A DNA stretch of 64,000 nt from Treponema sp. OMZ 787 (GTDB taxonomy: Bacteria; Spirochaetota; Spirochaetia; Treponematales; Treponemataceae), in assembly GCF_024181225.1 (NCBI RefSeq), contig NZ_CP051198.1, positions 620,001-684,000 of the forward strand. The letters are read 5' to 3'. This document shows positions 1-8,899 of this stretch, piece after piece (the first letter of the stretch is position 1; the number at the start of each line of letters is the position of its first letter). Below the pieces are notes generated by a model that worked only from the letters and a program-made list of their open reading frames with translations, was not told where the DNA came from and did not search any database. Made by a program: the position numbers and the translations under genes.

Positions 1-3000
1 CATCGGTATTGGCTCTAGGTTTATTGATTGGGCTTTTTACAGGCTGCCCTCCCGGGGTTAAGCCTCCTGAAACGCCAGAAACGGTAACAATCACACTAAC
101 AGGCGATGAAAACGTAACTGTAAACGCACCTAACACTCTTGAAGTTACCAAGGGTTCTAAATGGAGCGGGGTAAGGAGTAAGGTAGAGGAAAAAGTAAGC
201 TATAAGCCGGGTTACGAGGCGAAAGGCTTTAAGTTGGGCAGTGCAATCGGAGCGGATTTACAGGATAATTATATATTTAATGAAAACAAAACCGTTTTTG
301 TCCTTTCTAAGCCGAAGGGCGGCAGCATTCAGCCTTCAAGTATCACAATTACGGTAGATGCAGACGAAGGTTACACGCTTGTAAGTCCTTCAAATTTTGA
401 AGTTACAAGCGGTGCAAAATGGGATGACATTAAGGCACAAGCCCAAGCAAAGGTTAGTCTTAAAGCAGGCTACACCGCTTTGGAGTGGAAGCTCGGAGGA
501 GCAAGCGGAGCATACTTAGACGGAAATCATACCTTTAATAAAAGCACAACGGTCTCTGCGGTTTCTAAACAAAACGGAGATCCGAAACCTGAAACGGTCG
601 GAATTACGGTACTGGGCGATGAGGGCGTAGAACTTGCTGTAGAAAACACCTTTAAAGCCGACAAGAATGCCGAATGGCAGAACATCAAAGCCGCCGCAAC
701 GGGTAAAATCACCGTTAAAGAAAATTGCGAACTTAAAGAATGGCGGCTTACCGATAAAACGGGTCAAATTATTGAGGACAATAACACCTTTACGGAAGAT
801 ACAACAGTCTTTGCAGTAACAAGACCTAAGAGCTCTCCGATTCCTCAAATAGCAAACTACACTGTGGAACACTGGCAGCAAAACATTGCGGATAACGAGT
901 ACACAAAAATAGAAGCGGACACAGAAACAAAGACTGGCAATGCAGGTGAAAATACTGCTGCGGCAGCCAAAACTTATGTAGGCTTTACGGAAAAACCTAT
1001 TATTCAGAAGAAGATAGAAGCGGACGGTTCTACGGTAGTAAAAATTGAGTATGACAGAAACATTATTACCCTGATGCTAAACTTGGACGGCGGAACTACA
1101 ACCACGCAGCTTACCGACGGCAACAAGTTAAAAGGAAGATTCGGCTCGCCCGTAACTGTGGCAGAACCTGTAAAAGAGGGAGAAATTTTCGGCGGCTGGG
1201 AGCCGGATTTGCCTGATACCTTTCCGGCACAAAACCATAGCGAAGTGTACACAGCTCAGTGGGGTGATAGCTTTATAATTAAAATATCGGGAGATGAACG
1301 CACTCAAATACCTAAAAATACTTACATTAAACCAGAGGGTGCTAATACTTGGTCGGAAATAAGAGATAGAGCAAAAGAAAAGGTAATGTTAAAAAGTGAA
1401 TGGAAAGGAGGAGATTATGCTGTGTACGAGTGGCGGCTTAAAAACGAAGCGGGTGAAAAACTGACGGATGAATACCCTATAAATAAAAGCATAACCGTAT
1501 ACGCCGTAACAAACTATGTCAATTTTAATATTGACAGTACAGGTACTAGAATTATACTTACTTCAGAAGGTAAGGGATATAAAGGCACTAAACCTAAAGG
1601 CAAGATAATACTCGGCGATGGTATTATCGAGATAGAAAGCGGAGGTAATTGGAATGGAGCTTTTATTGACTGTACCGAAATAACTTCCGTAAGCTTACCT
1701 CAAAGCCTTATTTCTATAGGCAATAGTACTTTTTCAGGATGTACGGGATTAACAAGTCTAGACCTGCCTGCAAACCTTGTTTCTATAGGTAATGGGGCTT
1801 TTTCAAGATGTACCGGCTTAACAAGTGTAGACCTTTCAGGGTTTTCAAGCCTTACTTCTATAGCAGGTGCTTTTTCAGACTGTACCGGCTTAACAAGTGT
1901 AGACCTTTCAGGGTGTTCAAGCCTTACTTCTATAGCAGGTGCTTTTTCAGACTGTACCGGCTTAACAAGTGTAGACTTTTCAGGCTGCACAAGTCTTACT
2001 GAAATAGGCGAAAAGTTTTTTTACCAGCATACGAACTTACAAAGCATAAAGTTTTCAGGGTGTACAAGTCTTGCTTCTATAGGTAATAATGCTTTTTCAG
2101 ACTGTACCGGCTTAACAAGTATGGACCTTTCAGGCTGTACAAGTTTTGCTTCTATAGGTGATCATGCTTTTTATAACTGTACCGGCTTAACAAGTCTAGA
2201 CCTTTCAAGCTTGACACGCCTTACTTCTATAGGCGATGGAGCATTTCGCTACTGTAAGGGGTTAAAAAGTGTAGGACTACCTGCAAACCTAGTTACCCTA
2301 AAATATTGGGCCTTTTCAAGATGTACCGGCTTAACAAGTGTAGACCTTTCAGGCTGCTCAAACCTTACTTCTATAGCAGGTGCTTTTTCAGACTGTACCG
2401 GCTTAACAAGTGTAGACCTTTCAGGGTGCTCAAGCCTTACTTCTATAGCAGGTGCTTTTTCAGGATGTATCGGCTTAACAAGTGTAGACCTTTCAGGGTG
2501 TTCAAACCTTACCGAAATAGGCGGTGCCTTTGCGTCCTGTTACAGCTTAACAAGTTTAGATCTTTCCGCTTGCATAAACCTAACCGCTATAAATCCTCGG
2601 GCTTTTTATTGGTGCATGGAACTAATAAGTGTAACCCTTCCTGCAAGTCCTCTTACTGTTATAGGAGAAAATGCATTTTGTGAATGTACAAAGCTAGCAA
2701 GTCTAGACCTTTCGGGTTATACAGGTTTTACTACAATAGGAAACGGTGCTTTTTACAAGTGTAAAGGCTTAACAAACCTAAATCTGCCGATAGGTATTAC
2801 TGCTATAGGTAGTGAAGCTTTTTCAGGCTGTACCGGCTTAGCAAGTCTAGACCTTTCAGGTTATACAAACCTTACCACTATAGGTAGTGAAGCTTTTTCA
2901 GGATGTATCGGCTTAACAAGTCTAGACCTTTCAGGTTATACAAACCTTACTACTATAGATAATGGTACTTTTTCAGGATGTACCGGCTTAACAAGTGTAG

Positions 3001-3824
3001 ACCTTTCAGGCTGTTCAAACCTTAGTTCTATAGGCAAGGGAGCTTTTGACTCATGCACAAAAGCAACTGTAAGTCTGCCTATAGATGTTCAGGCAATAGG
3101 AGATTTTGCTTTCGGAAGTGATTATGATAGCTGTGAAAAAGTAATTGTTCCGAATTATGAAATATACAGAAAGGTTCTTGATACGTACTATGCTAAAAAT
3201 AGGATTGAATTTCCCGGGCGTTTTGAAGAAGGAGGCTTCTACTATTCCGACAGTACAAAAACAATTCTGATAGGCTGTACAAATGTCGTATCAGGAAATA
3301 TCACCATTCCTTCTACAGTTACAACAATAGGAAGATCCGCTTTTATATCCAACTACAGTATAACCGGTGTGAATCTTTCAAGCTGTACAAACCTTACAGT
3401 AATTGATAAAAATGCTTTTACCGACTGTAAGTACTTACCAGACATAAGTTTGCCTTCAAACATTACTTCAATCAAACAAGGTGCTTTTGCCTACTCCGGC
3501 TTAACAAGCATAGACCTTTCCGGCTTAGCAAGCCTTACCGTTATCGATAAGGCTGTTTTTTACGGCTGTAGGGACTTAGTAAATATAAGTCTGCCTGCAA
3601 ACCTTACTATGATTGATGAATATGCTTTTTCCGGCTGTACAAAGGCAGAAATAAAATTGCCTATAAGTGTGCAGACAATAGGGAATGATGCTTTCGGGCT
3701 GTATGAAGATTCATACTGCAAAAAAGTCCTTATAAAATCGGGGGATAATTTTGAAAGGATAAAGGTTCTTGTAACGGGTAATCCTTGTAATTATCCCGCA
3801 GACAGGGTTGAGTCATACAATTAA
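1..3824 (+). CDS. BspA/TpLRR-like leucine-rich-repeat surface lipoprotein (5' end outside window)
   Basis: The reading frame is open to the window edge. The first possible start is a TTG at 9, but the real start is probably upstream because the signal peptide looks cut (hydrophobic GLLIGLFTGC, a lipobox ending in Cys). After it come three modules of about 75-90 residues sharing an ITL/ITV-GDE start, a KW-x-I/V centre and a final FNENKTVFVLSK-like strand, then an InlB/Listeria-Bacteroides-type beta repeat (about 345-420), then a fourth such module (about 422-505). From about residue 540 to the end there are many LRR_5 repeats of 23-25 residues with the pattern AFSxCTGLTSVDLSGC. Proteins of this family sit on the outer surface and mediate adhesion to host matrix and other bacteria; that role is inferred. 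Some repeats are nearly identical at DNA level. A terminator follows. Confidence 0.9.
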   Translation, partial: SVLALGLLIGLFTGCPPGVKPPETPETVTITLTGDENVTVNAPNTLEVTKGSKWSGVRSKVEEKVSYKPGYEAKGFKLGSAIGADLQDNYIFNENKTVFVLSKPKGGSIQPSSITITVDADEGYTLVSPSNFEVTSGAKWDDIKAQAQAKVSLKAGYTALEWKLGGASGAYLDGNHTFNKSTTVSAVSKQNGDPKPETVGITVLGDEGVELAVENTFKADKNAEWQNIKAAATGKITVKENCELKEWRLTDKTGQIIEDNNTFTEDTTVFAVTRPKSSPIPQIANYTVEHWQQNIADNEYTKIEADTETKTGNAGENTAAAAKTYVGFTEKPIIQKKIEADGSTVVKIEYDRNIITLMLNLDGGTTTTQLTDGNKLKGRFGSPVTVAEPVKEGEIFGGWEPDLPDTFPAQNHSEVYTAQWGDSFIIKISGDERTQIPKNTYIKPEGANTWSEIRDRAKEKVMLKSEWKGGDYAVYEWRLKNEAGEKLTDEYPINKSITVYAVTNYVNFNIDSTGTRIILTSEGKGYKGTKPKGKIILGDGIIEIESGGNWNGAFIDCTEITSVSLPQSLISIGNSTFSGCTGLTSLDLPANLVSIGNGAFSRCTGLTSVDLSGFSSLTSIAGAFSDCTGLTSVDLSGCSSLTSIAGAFSDCTGLTSVDFSGCTSLTEIGEKFFYQHTNLQSIKFSGCTSLASIGNNAFSDCTGLTSMDLSGCTSFASIGDHAFYNCTGLTSLDLSSLTRLTSIGDGAFRYCKGLKSVGLPANLVTLKYWAFSRCTGLTSVDLSGCSNLTSIAGAFSDCTGLTSVDLSGCSSLTSIAGAFSGCIGLTSVDLSGCSNLTEIGGAFASCYSLTSLDLSACINLTAINPRAFYWCMELISVTLPASPLTVIGENAFCECTKLASLDLSGYTGFTTIGNGAFYKCKGLTNLNLPIGITAIGSEAFSGCTGLASLDLSGYTNLTTIGSEAFSGCIGLTSLDLSGYTNLTTIDNGTFSGCTGLTSVDLSGCSNLSSIGKGAFDSCTKATVSLPIDVQAIGDFAFGSDYDSCEKVIVPNYEIYRKVLDTYYAKNRIEFPGRFEEGGFYYSDSTKTILIGCTNVVSGNITIPSTVTTIGRSAFISNYSITGVNLSSCTNLTVIDKNAFTDCKYLPDISLPSNITSIKQGAFAYSGLTSIDLSGLASLTVIDKAVFYGCRDLVNISLPANLTMIDEYAFSGCTKAEIKLPISVQTIGNDAFGLYEDSYCKKVLIKSGDNFERIKVLVTGNPCNYPADRVESYN
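1800..2500 (+). repeat. Near-identical intragenic DNA repeats in the LRR gene
   Basis: Within the LRR region a unit of about 72 bases (24 codons) is repeated with very few changes. The block at about 1803-1977 (containing the string gtaccggcttaacaagtgta several times) recurs at about 2316-2490 with only scattered substitutions. DNA-level identity this high suggests recent duplication or gene conversion rather than only protein-level constraint. Confidence 0.8.
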
Positions 3825-3869
3825 TAAATTAGTTACTTAATTTAATATTGGATTAAAACTAAAAAATTG

Positions 3870-3921
3870 CTGCCGTTTCTTTAAGCTCAAAGTAAAAAAG
3901 CTTAGGGAACGGCAGTTTTTT
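3870..3921 (+). terminator. Intrinsic terminator after the LRR gene
   Basis: CTGCCGTT (3870-3877) pairs with AACGGCAG (3908-3915), which is followed by a run of T. The long loop of about 30 bases contains a smaller AAGCT/AGCTT pairing. It separates the LRR gene from the next promoter. Confidence 0.75.
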
Positions 3922-3952
3922 CTACATCTTTTCAAACCCCTCAATAATCTGA

Positions 3953-3958
3953 TATAAT
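3953..3958 (+). promoter_or_regulatory. -10 box just upstream of the UDG-like gene
   Basis: A perfect TATAAT ends 9 bases before the ATG at 3968. The bases between (atcccaccg) contain no Shine-Dalgarno. The -35 (TTTCAA at 930-935 of this kilobase, i.e. 3930-3935) is weak with a 17-base spacer. The predicted mRNA has a leader of only 2-3 bases. Confidence 0.5.
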
Positions 3959-3967
3959 ATCCCACCG

Positions 3968-4783
3968 ATGGAAAAAGATAAGTGGAATGCTTTTTGTAAA
4001 TTTAAAAGCGAGTATAAAACCGAATGTATAAACTACCTTGATATCTTAGGATATAAATATAAAGAACCTTTTTTAGAAAACTGTGCCGCCCAATCTTTTA
4101 AAAAAGAAAATGCTTTATTTTTTAAGGAGGGTTTGGCCAAGCTTCAAGAAGAGGCTGCACGAGCGGCTAAGACTCCTCCCTATCCTGTGGAAACTCCGAT
4201 AGTGTACAATCATGCTTGGGATTTAATCGGTCAAGATGATGAAATTAAGCTCATCGTCATAGGCGATAATCCGGGGAAAAATGAGCAGCTGCATAAAAAT
4301 CAAAGGTACCTTGTAGGCCTTGCAGGAAAGATTGCGGATAACTTCTTTAAAAAAAATCTCTCGTTCGGAATCGATTTTAGGAAGAATGTTATTATCCTAA
4401 ACAAAACGCCAATTCATACTGCCAAGACAAAACAGCTAGATTTTCTTTTAAAAAAAGACGTGGACGGTTCTTTTAAAAAATTTTATGAAGAGTCTCAAAT
4501 TTTTACGGCTCAAAAAACGGCTGAGCTTCAAAAAAAATTGGGCTGCCCCATTTGGCTTGTAGGCTATAGCGAGCTTAAACCCCGCGGCTTATTTCAATCT
4601 TACGCAGACGAAATAAAGAATCTATATAAGAATACAAAAAATCCGCAAATCTATCTTTACCAGCACTTTTCGATGAACAGGTTTTTGATTGACCTAAAAG
4701 ATAATTATGATCAAAGTATCGGCCTTGAAGAAAACTTATCCCTTTTAGGAATAAGACATCGAAAAGAAATTTTAGATTTTTAA
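3968..4783 (+). CDS. Uracil-DNA glycosylase-like protein of unknown family
   Basis: A 271-residue soluble protein. Around residue 95-107 it has LIVIGDNPGKNEQ, which resembles the G-x-x-P-G motif A of the uracil-DNA glycosylase fold (for example the GINPG of MUG). Near residue 232 it has YQHFSMNRFL, in the place where that fold carries its second catalytic motif (H-P-S or similar). The middle has IILNKTPIHT, like the N-K-T segment after motif A in such enzymes. It may therefore remove damaged bases or be a non-catalytic relative. No residue pattern fits a named UDG family exactly, so substrate is unknown. It lies alone between a terminator and a MATE gene 21 bases downstream, with which it is probably cotranscribed. 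ATG start chosen from the adjacent -10 box; no ribosome-binding site is present. Confidence 0.55.
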   Translation: MEKDKWNAFCKFKSEYKTECINYLDILGYKYKEPFLENCAAQSFKKENALFFKEGLAKLQEEAARAAKTPPYPVETPIVYNHAWDLIGQDDEIKLIVIGDNPGKNEQLHKNQRYLVGLAGKIADNFFKKNLSFGIDFRKNVIILNKTPIHTAKTKQLDFLLKKDVDGSFKKFYEESQIFTAQKTAELQKKLGCPIWLVGYSELKPRGLFQSYADEIKNLYKNTKNPQIYLYQHFSMNRFLIDLKDNYDQSIGLEENLSLLGIRHRKEILDF

Positions 4784-4804
4784 TACGGGGGAGTTTTAAC
4801 ACTT

Positions 4805-6187
4805 ATGACTACGAATTTAAAACCGGCTGTAAATTTAAAATCGGTATTTTCCGATAAATCTTTTTTAAAAAACTTATTTATAATTGCCGTGCCCATAATA
4901 TTGCAAAACTTTATAAGCTCCTTTGTAAATATTTTAGACACCATAATGATAGGCCGGCTCGGCACCGTCGAGCTTGCGGCAGTAGGTCTCGGCAATCAAT
5001 TATTCTTTTTATTGAATTTGATTTTATACGGAATAGGTTCGGGCGGTATGGTTTTTACCGCACAGTTTTGGGGCAAAAAAGATTTTAACGGCTTACAAAA
5101 AACATTTGCAATCTCCCTCATTGTTGCAGTTTTTTTCAGCACCCTCTTTACCTTGGCCTGCACTATTTTCCCGAAAGAAATTTTATCCCTCTATTCAAAG
5201 GATGCCGCGGTAATCGAAAAGGGCGTGGACTACCTGAGTATTTCTGCCTTTTGTTTTTTGCCTTTTGCCGTGAACTTTATTTTTATGATTACCCTGCGCT
5301 CTATCGAAAAGGTAAGAGTAGCGGTTGCGGCAACCCTCGTTTCTCTTTTTGTAAACTTAATCTTAAACGCCGTTTTGATTTTCGGCTTGTTCGGTTTTCC
5401 TGCCCTCGGAGTTAAGGGAGCCGCTATTGCAACAGTTGCTTCCCGGGCTGCAGAGCTTTTGATTCTTTTTTCGGTAACAAAGAAAAAGAAATATCCCATA
5501 CTCGGAAAGATCAAAAACCATTTTGACTTTGACCTTAAATTTATAAGACAATATTTTACGATAGTTATGCCTGTTTTAATAAACGAATCTTTATGGTCTT
5601 TGGGTATCACCTTTCACCATAAGATATTTGCAGGAATCGGAACCTTTGCCTATGCCTCCTACAATATCACAAACACCGTTTCGATGTTGACATGGGTTAT
5701 CTTTATAGGCTTCGGAAACGGAGTCAGCGTTTTGATAGGTAAAAAAATCGGAGAGAAAAATTATGATGAGGCAAAAACTTATGCGGCAAAGGTTTCAATC
5801 TTTGTTCCCTTTGTAGCAATTTTTGTAGGGGCTATGTTAATTCCGATTTCATATTTAACTCCTATTTTCTTTAATGTAGAAAAAATAGTCTTAGAAACCG
5901 TAATGAAGCTCTTTATAATTTTAGCCTGCTGTTATCCCTTAAAAGCCTTTAATATGTGTATGCTTGTCGGTATTCTAAGAGCGGGAGGCGACACACGCTT
6001 CGGCATAATCTGCGACACGGCAGTTATGTGGTGTGTTTCTATTCCCTTGGCCTATTTTTTGTCGGTTTACACTTCTATTCCGGCATGGGGAATTTATATT
6101 TGCCTTTTTAGCGAAGAACCCTTTAAGGCCCTTTTAGGCCTTTGGAGAATCCGTTCAGGTAAATGGCTCCGCTCCGTTACGGATTGA
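4805..6187 (+). CDS. MATE family multidrug/cation antiporter
   Basis: The 460-residue product has about 12 hydrophobic segments and the N-terminal pattern typical of MATE proteins: IAVPIILQNFISSFVNILDT followed by MIGRLGTVELAAVGLGNQ. Family members exchange drugs or metabolites for Na+ or H+ across the inner membrane; the substrate cannot be told from sequence. A GGGGGAG ribosome-binding site lies upstream of the ATG. It follows the UDG-like gene by 21 bases and converges on the radical SAM gene with only 5 bases between stops, so there is no room for a separate terminator. Confidence 0.92.
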   Translation: MTTNLKPAVNLKSVFSDKSFLKNLFIIAVPIILQNFISSFVNILDTIMIGRLGTVELAAVGLGNQLFFLLNLILYGIGSGGMVFTAQFWGKKDFNGLQKTFAISLIVAVFFSTLFTLACTIFPKEILSLYSKDAAVIEKGVDYLSISAFCFLPFAVNFIFMITLRSIEKVRVAVAATLVSLFVNLILNAVLIFGLFGFPALGVKGAAIATVASRAAELLILFSVTKKKKYPILGKIKNHFDFDLKFIRQYFTIVMPVLINESLWSLGITFHHKIFAGIGTFAYASYNITNTVSMLTWVIFIGFGNGVSVLIGKKIGEKNYDEAKTYAAKVSIFVPFVAIFVGAMLIPISYLTPIFFNVEKIVLETVMKLFIILACCYPLKAFNMCMLVGILRAGGDTRFGIICDTAVMWCVSIPLAYFLSVYTSIPAWGIYICLFSEEPFKALLGLWRIRSGKWLRSVTD

Positions 6188-6192
6188 TCTGT

Positions 6193-7128
6193 TCAGGCAG
6201 TTTTCCATACCTTGCCTGTGCCGTCCGATTTTTCGAGAGAGGGCGTACATTCCCCATTTACAAAGGCGTAATCGTTTTGCATAGGCTTGTAGCTTTCGAT
6301 TTTGGCTTGGATTTGTTTAAGCATCTTTTCTCTATCCTTAGGAAGAGTTCCTCTTACTCTAAACTCCAGATAGTCATGGAAGCCGTCATAAAAAATAGGG
6401 CAGGTTTCATTGCCTAAAAGCTCGATCAATCTTTTTTCTTCTATAAGATTTTCCGTCTCGCTTGCAGCCTGATATTTTTCCGCCCTTATATCTTTGTAAA
6501 GCGGAACTTCTTTGTGGAGAAACATCGAAAAATTTACAACACGGATTGGTTTCGTTCTATTTAAAAAATCTGCCGTCGCCTCGGCATTTTCTATGCTTCT
6601 GCCTTTTCCGGCTATGCCCGTCATAATGTGTGCTCCGAAAGAATAGCCGTGTTCTTGTATTTTAGAGATTGCCCTTTCGGCTTCGGCCCTTGTGTGATCC
6701 TTATTCATAAATAAAAGCACATCTTCCAAGCCGCTTTCTATTCCGATATAAAGAGTTCTAATTCCGTGAGTATATAATCTTGCCAATTCGGCATCGGTTT
6801 TTTGCAAAATGCCTGTGATTGTTGCATCCATGTTTATGCAATTACAATCGGGAAAATATTTATGAATTAGATTTAAGATTTTTAAAAGATGTTCCGTTTT
6901 TAAATCAAAAGCGCTTCCGTCCCCTAAAAAAATTTTAGAAAGGTTCCCGTTTAAATTTTTTACGCGTATAAGCTCCTCTTCAATTTGCGAAAGAGGCAGT
7001 TCCCTATACTTTATACTGCGGAATAAATTACAAAACTTACACTTATTATATGAGCAGCCTGCCATTACCGGAAGCATAAAAGAAGACCTTTCCATAGGAG
7101 GCCTGCAAATTCTACCTTCATATTCCAT
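6193..7128 (-). CDS. Radical SAM protein
   Basis: A 311-residue protein with a cluster-binding motif near the N-terminus, GCSYNKCKFC (Cys25, Cys30, Cys33: CX4CX2C). This spacing is found in the radical SAM group that carries GC-P/S-x-N-K-C-x-F-C and no extra domain. It is followed by a TIM-barrel-like pattern including the SAM-binding IFLGDGSAF segment and GIESGLEDVL (the GxIxGxxE type strand). The family makes a 5'-deoxyadenosyl radical from SAM; the substrate here is unknown. A good GAGGAG ribosome-binding site precedes the ATG. The gene stands alone on the minus strand, convergent with the MATE gene. Confidence 0.88.
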   Translation of the reverse strand: MEYEGRICRPPMERSSFMLPVMAGCSYNKCKFCNLFRSIKYRELPLSQIEEELIRVKNLNGNLSKIFLGDGSAFDLKTEHLLKILNLIHKYFPDCNCINMDATITGILQKTDAELARLYTHGIRTLYIGIESGLEDVLLFMNKDHTRAEAERAISKIQEHGYSFGAHIMTGIAGKGRSIENAEATADFLNRTKPIRVVNFSMFLHKEVPLYKDIRAEKYQAASETENLIEEKRLIELLGNETCPIFYDGFHDYLEFRVRGTLPKDREKMLKQIQAKIESYKPMQNDYAFVNGECTPSLEKSDGTGKVWKTA

Positions 7129-7198
7129 AAATATCTCCTCTTAACATTATACCTTCAAAATAGTGTACTTTCAAGATATGATTGAATTTTACCTCGGC

Positions 7199-7227
7199 TT
7201 GTACATAAGGTGTTTTTGTTATATAAT
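7199..7227 (+). promoter_or_regulatory. Sigma-70-type promoter for the AAA-ATPase-like gene
   Basis: TTGTAC (7199-7204) and TATAAT (7222-7227) are separated by 17 bases and lie about 30 bases before the start codon, upstream of a GAGGAGG ribosome-binding site. Confidence 0.6.
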
Positions 7228-7258
7228 TGTAAATAATCCAGGTTGAGGAGGTTTAAGA

Positions 7259-8881
7259 TTGAATTTTTACAGAAAACTGCCTATAGGCGTACAAAGTTTT
7301 GAAGATTTACGCAAAAAGAATTTTTTATATGCGGATAAAACGGAATATGTGTTTCGGCTTGCAAATTTCAGTAAGGTCTACTTTTTAAGCCGTCCCCGCC
7401 GCTTCGGAAAAAGTCTTTTTCTTTCTACTCTTGAGGCCTATTTTTTAGGAAAAAAAGAACTTTTTAACGGGCTATACATTGAAAAGGCGGAAGAAGAAAG
7501 AGCTAAGGCTGAAAACTCGGAACCTTGGATTGAATATCCCGTTCTTTACTTGGATTTTAATATAGGAAAATATGATGAGTCTAATTCTTTAAAAAGCCAT
7601 CTAAATCTGGCTTTATCTAAATTTGAACAAATATATGGAGCTTATGAACTGGAAGAAGAATTAGCTCAAAGGTTTGCGGGTATAGTCCAGAGAGCCTATG
7701 AAAAAACAGGCAGACAGGTTGTTATCCTCGTAGACGAGTATGACAAACCTCTCTTACAAACAATGTCGGTAAATGAAGCCTTAAACGAAGAATTCCGCAG
7801 CACTCTAAAATCTTTTTATTCCGTTATAAAGACTTGCGACAAGTACATACGCTTTGCCTTTTTAACGGGTGTAACAAAATTCAGCAAGATAAGTATTTTC
7901 AGCGACTTAAATAACTTGCAAGATATAAGCCTTCACCAAGATTGCTCTGCCCTCTGCGGGATAACACAAGAAGAATTGACGGCCGTTTTTTCTCCCGAAA
8001 TTCAGGTTTTAGCCGACAAAGAAAAAATAAGCTATGAAGAATGTTTAAACCTTCTTAAAAAAAGATATGACGGATATCTTTTTGCAAAGGAAGGAAAGAG
8101 CGTTTATAATCCGTTTAGTCTTTTAAATGCCTTTTCTGCAAAGGATGTGGGAAGTTACTGGTTTGCAACGGGAACGCCCACATTCTTGGTAAACTACCTA
8201 AAAGATGCTCATTATAATATTCCTGACCTTGACGGAAATGTTGAACTTGATGAAGCCGGCCTTGCCGATTACCGAGCCGACACAAAAAACCCTCTGCCGA
8301 TTTTGTTTCAGTCCGGCTATCTTACAATTAAAGAATATATAAGGGAGGCCGCCCTTTACAGATTAGGCTTTCCCAATGATGAGGTCCGTTACGGCTTTTT
8401 TAAAAACCTTTTGCCGGATTACACTTCTTTGCGTACCGATCAAACAGCCTCTTCCGTTTGGCGTTTTACGGAAGATGTGAAGAACGGCAACATAGACGGC
8501 TTTATGGAAAGAATGCAGTCTATAATTGCCGGAGTTCCCTACGATAATCTTCCTAAAGACAAACTAAAACTTAGGGAGCAAAACTATCAGACGGCCGTGT
8601 ACCTAATCTTTAAGCTGATGGGGCAATTTGTAGAAACCGAGGTGCACTGTGCCGCCGGAAGAGCGGACTGTATTGTTCACACTGCGGATAGTATTTATAT
8701 CTTTGAATTTAAACTTGACGGGAACGGAAGTGCGGAAGATGCAATAGCACAGATAAAAGAAAAGGGTTATGCCTCTCCCTTTAAATCAAGCGGTAAAAAA
8801 ATAGTCTTAATCGGTTCCTCCTTTGACAAAAAGGAGCGCACCATAAAAGACTGGAAATATGAAACTTTTGATAACCAATAA
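7259..8881 (+). CDS. AAA-ATPase-like / PD-(D/E)XK nuclease-like protein (DUF1703 type)
   Basis: The 540-residue product opens with the family hallmark LPIGVQSFEDLR, YADKTEYVFRL and a P-loop-like RPRRFGKSLFLSTL (about residues 42-55). VVILVDEYDKPLL (about 155-167) matches a Walker B. The C-terminus has ADCIVHTADSIYIFEFKLDG, a PD-(D/E)XK-like arrangement with the E-x-K pair. Proteins of this architecture are common in anaerobic gut and oral bacteria, often in many copies; they are suspected to act on nucleic acid or in defence, but the role is not established. It starts at a TTG because GAGGAGG lies 7 bases upstream. The cob genes follow after 18 bases, so it may share their transcript, although no functional link is evident. 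Confidence 0.85.
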   Translation: MNFYRKLPIGVQSFEDLRKKNFLYADKTEYVFRLANFSKVYFLSRPRRFGKSLFLSTLEAYFLGKKELFNGLYIEKAEEERAKAENSEPWIEYPVLYLDFNIGKYDESNSLKSHLNLALSKFEQIYGAYELEEELAQRFAGIVQRAYEKTGRQVVILVDEYDKPLLQTMSVNEALNEEFRSTLKSFYSVIKTCDKYIRFAFLTGVTKFSKISIFSDLNNLQDISLHQDCSALCGITQEELTAVFSPEIQVLADKEKISYEECLNLLKKRYDGYLFAKEGKSVYNPFSLLNAFSAKDVGSYWFATGTPTFLVNYLKDAHYNIPDLDGNVELDEAGLADYRADTKNPLPILFQSGYLTIKEYIREAALYRLGFPNDEVRYGFFKNLLPDYTSLRTDQTASSVWRFTEDVKNGNIDGFMERMQSIIAGVPYDNLPKDKLKLREQNYQTAVYLIFKLMGQFVETEVHCAAGRADCIVHTADSIYIFEFKLDGNGSAEDAIAQIKEKGYASPFKSSGKKIVLIGSSFDKKERTIKDWKYETFDNQ

Positions 8882-8899
8882 ATTTTAAAGGAATTAAAA

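Noticed and set aside
1808-2683. Plus-strand ORFs in another frame of the LRR gene with repeated YRLNKCRPFR units
   Set aside because: They are a shifted-frame shadow of the DNA repeats in the LRR gene and have no ribosome-binding site of their own.
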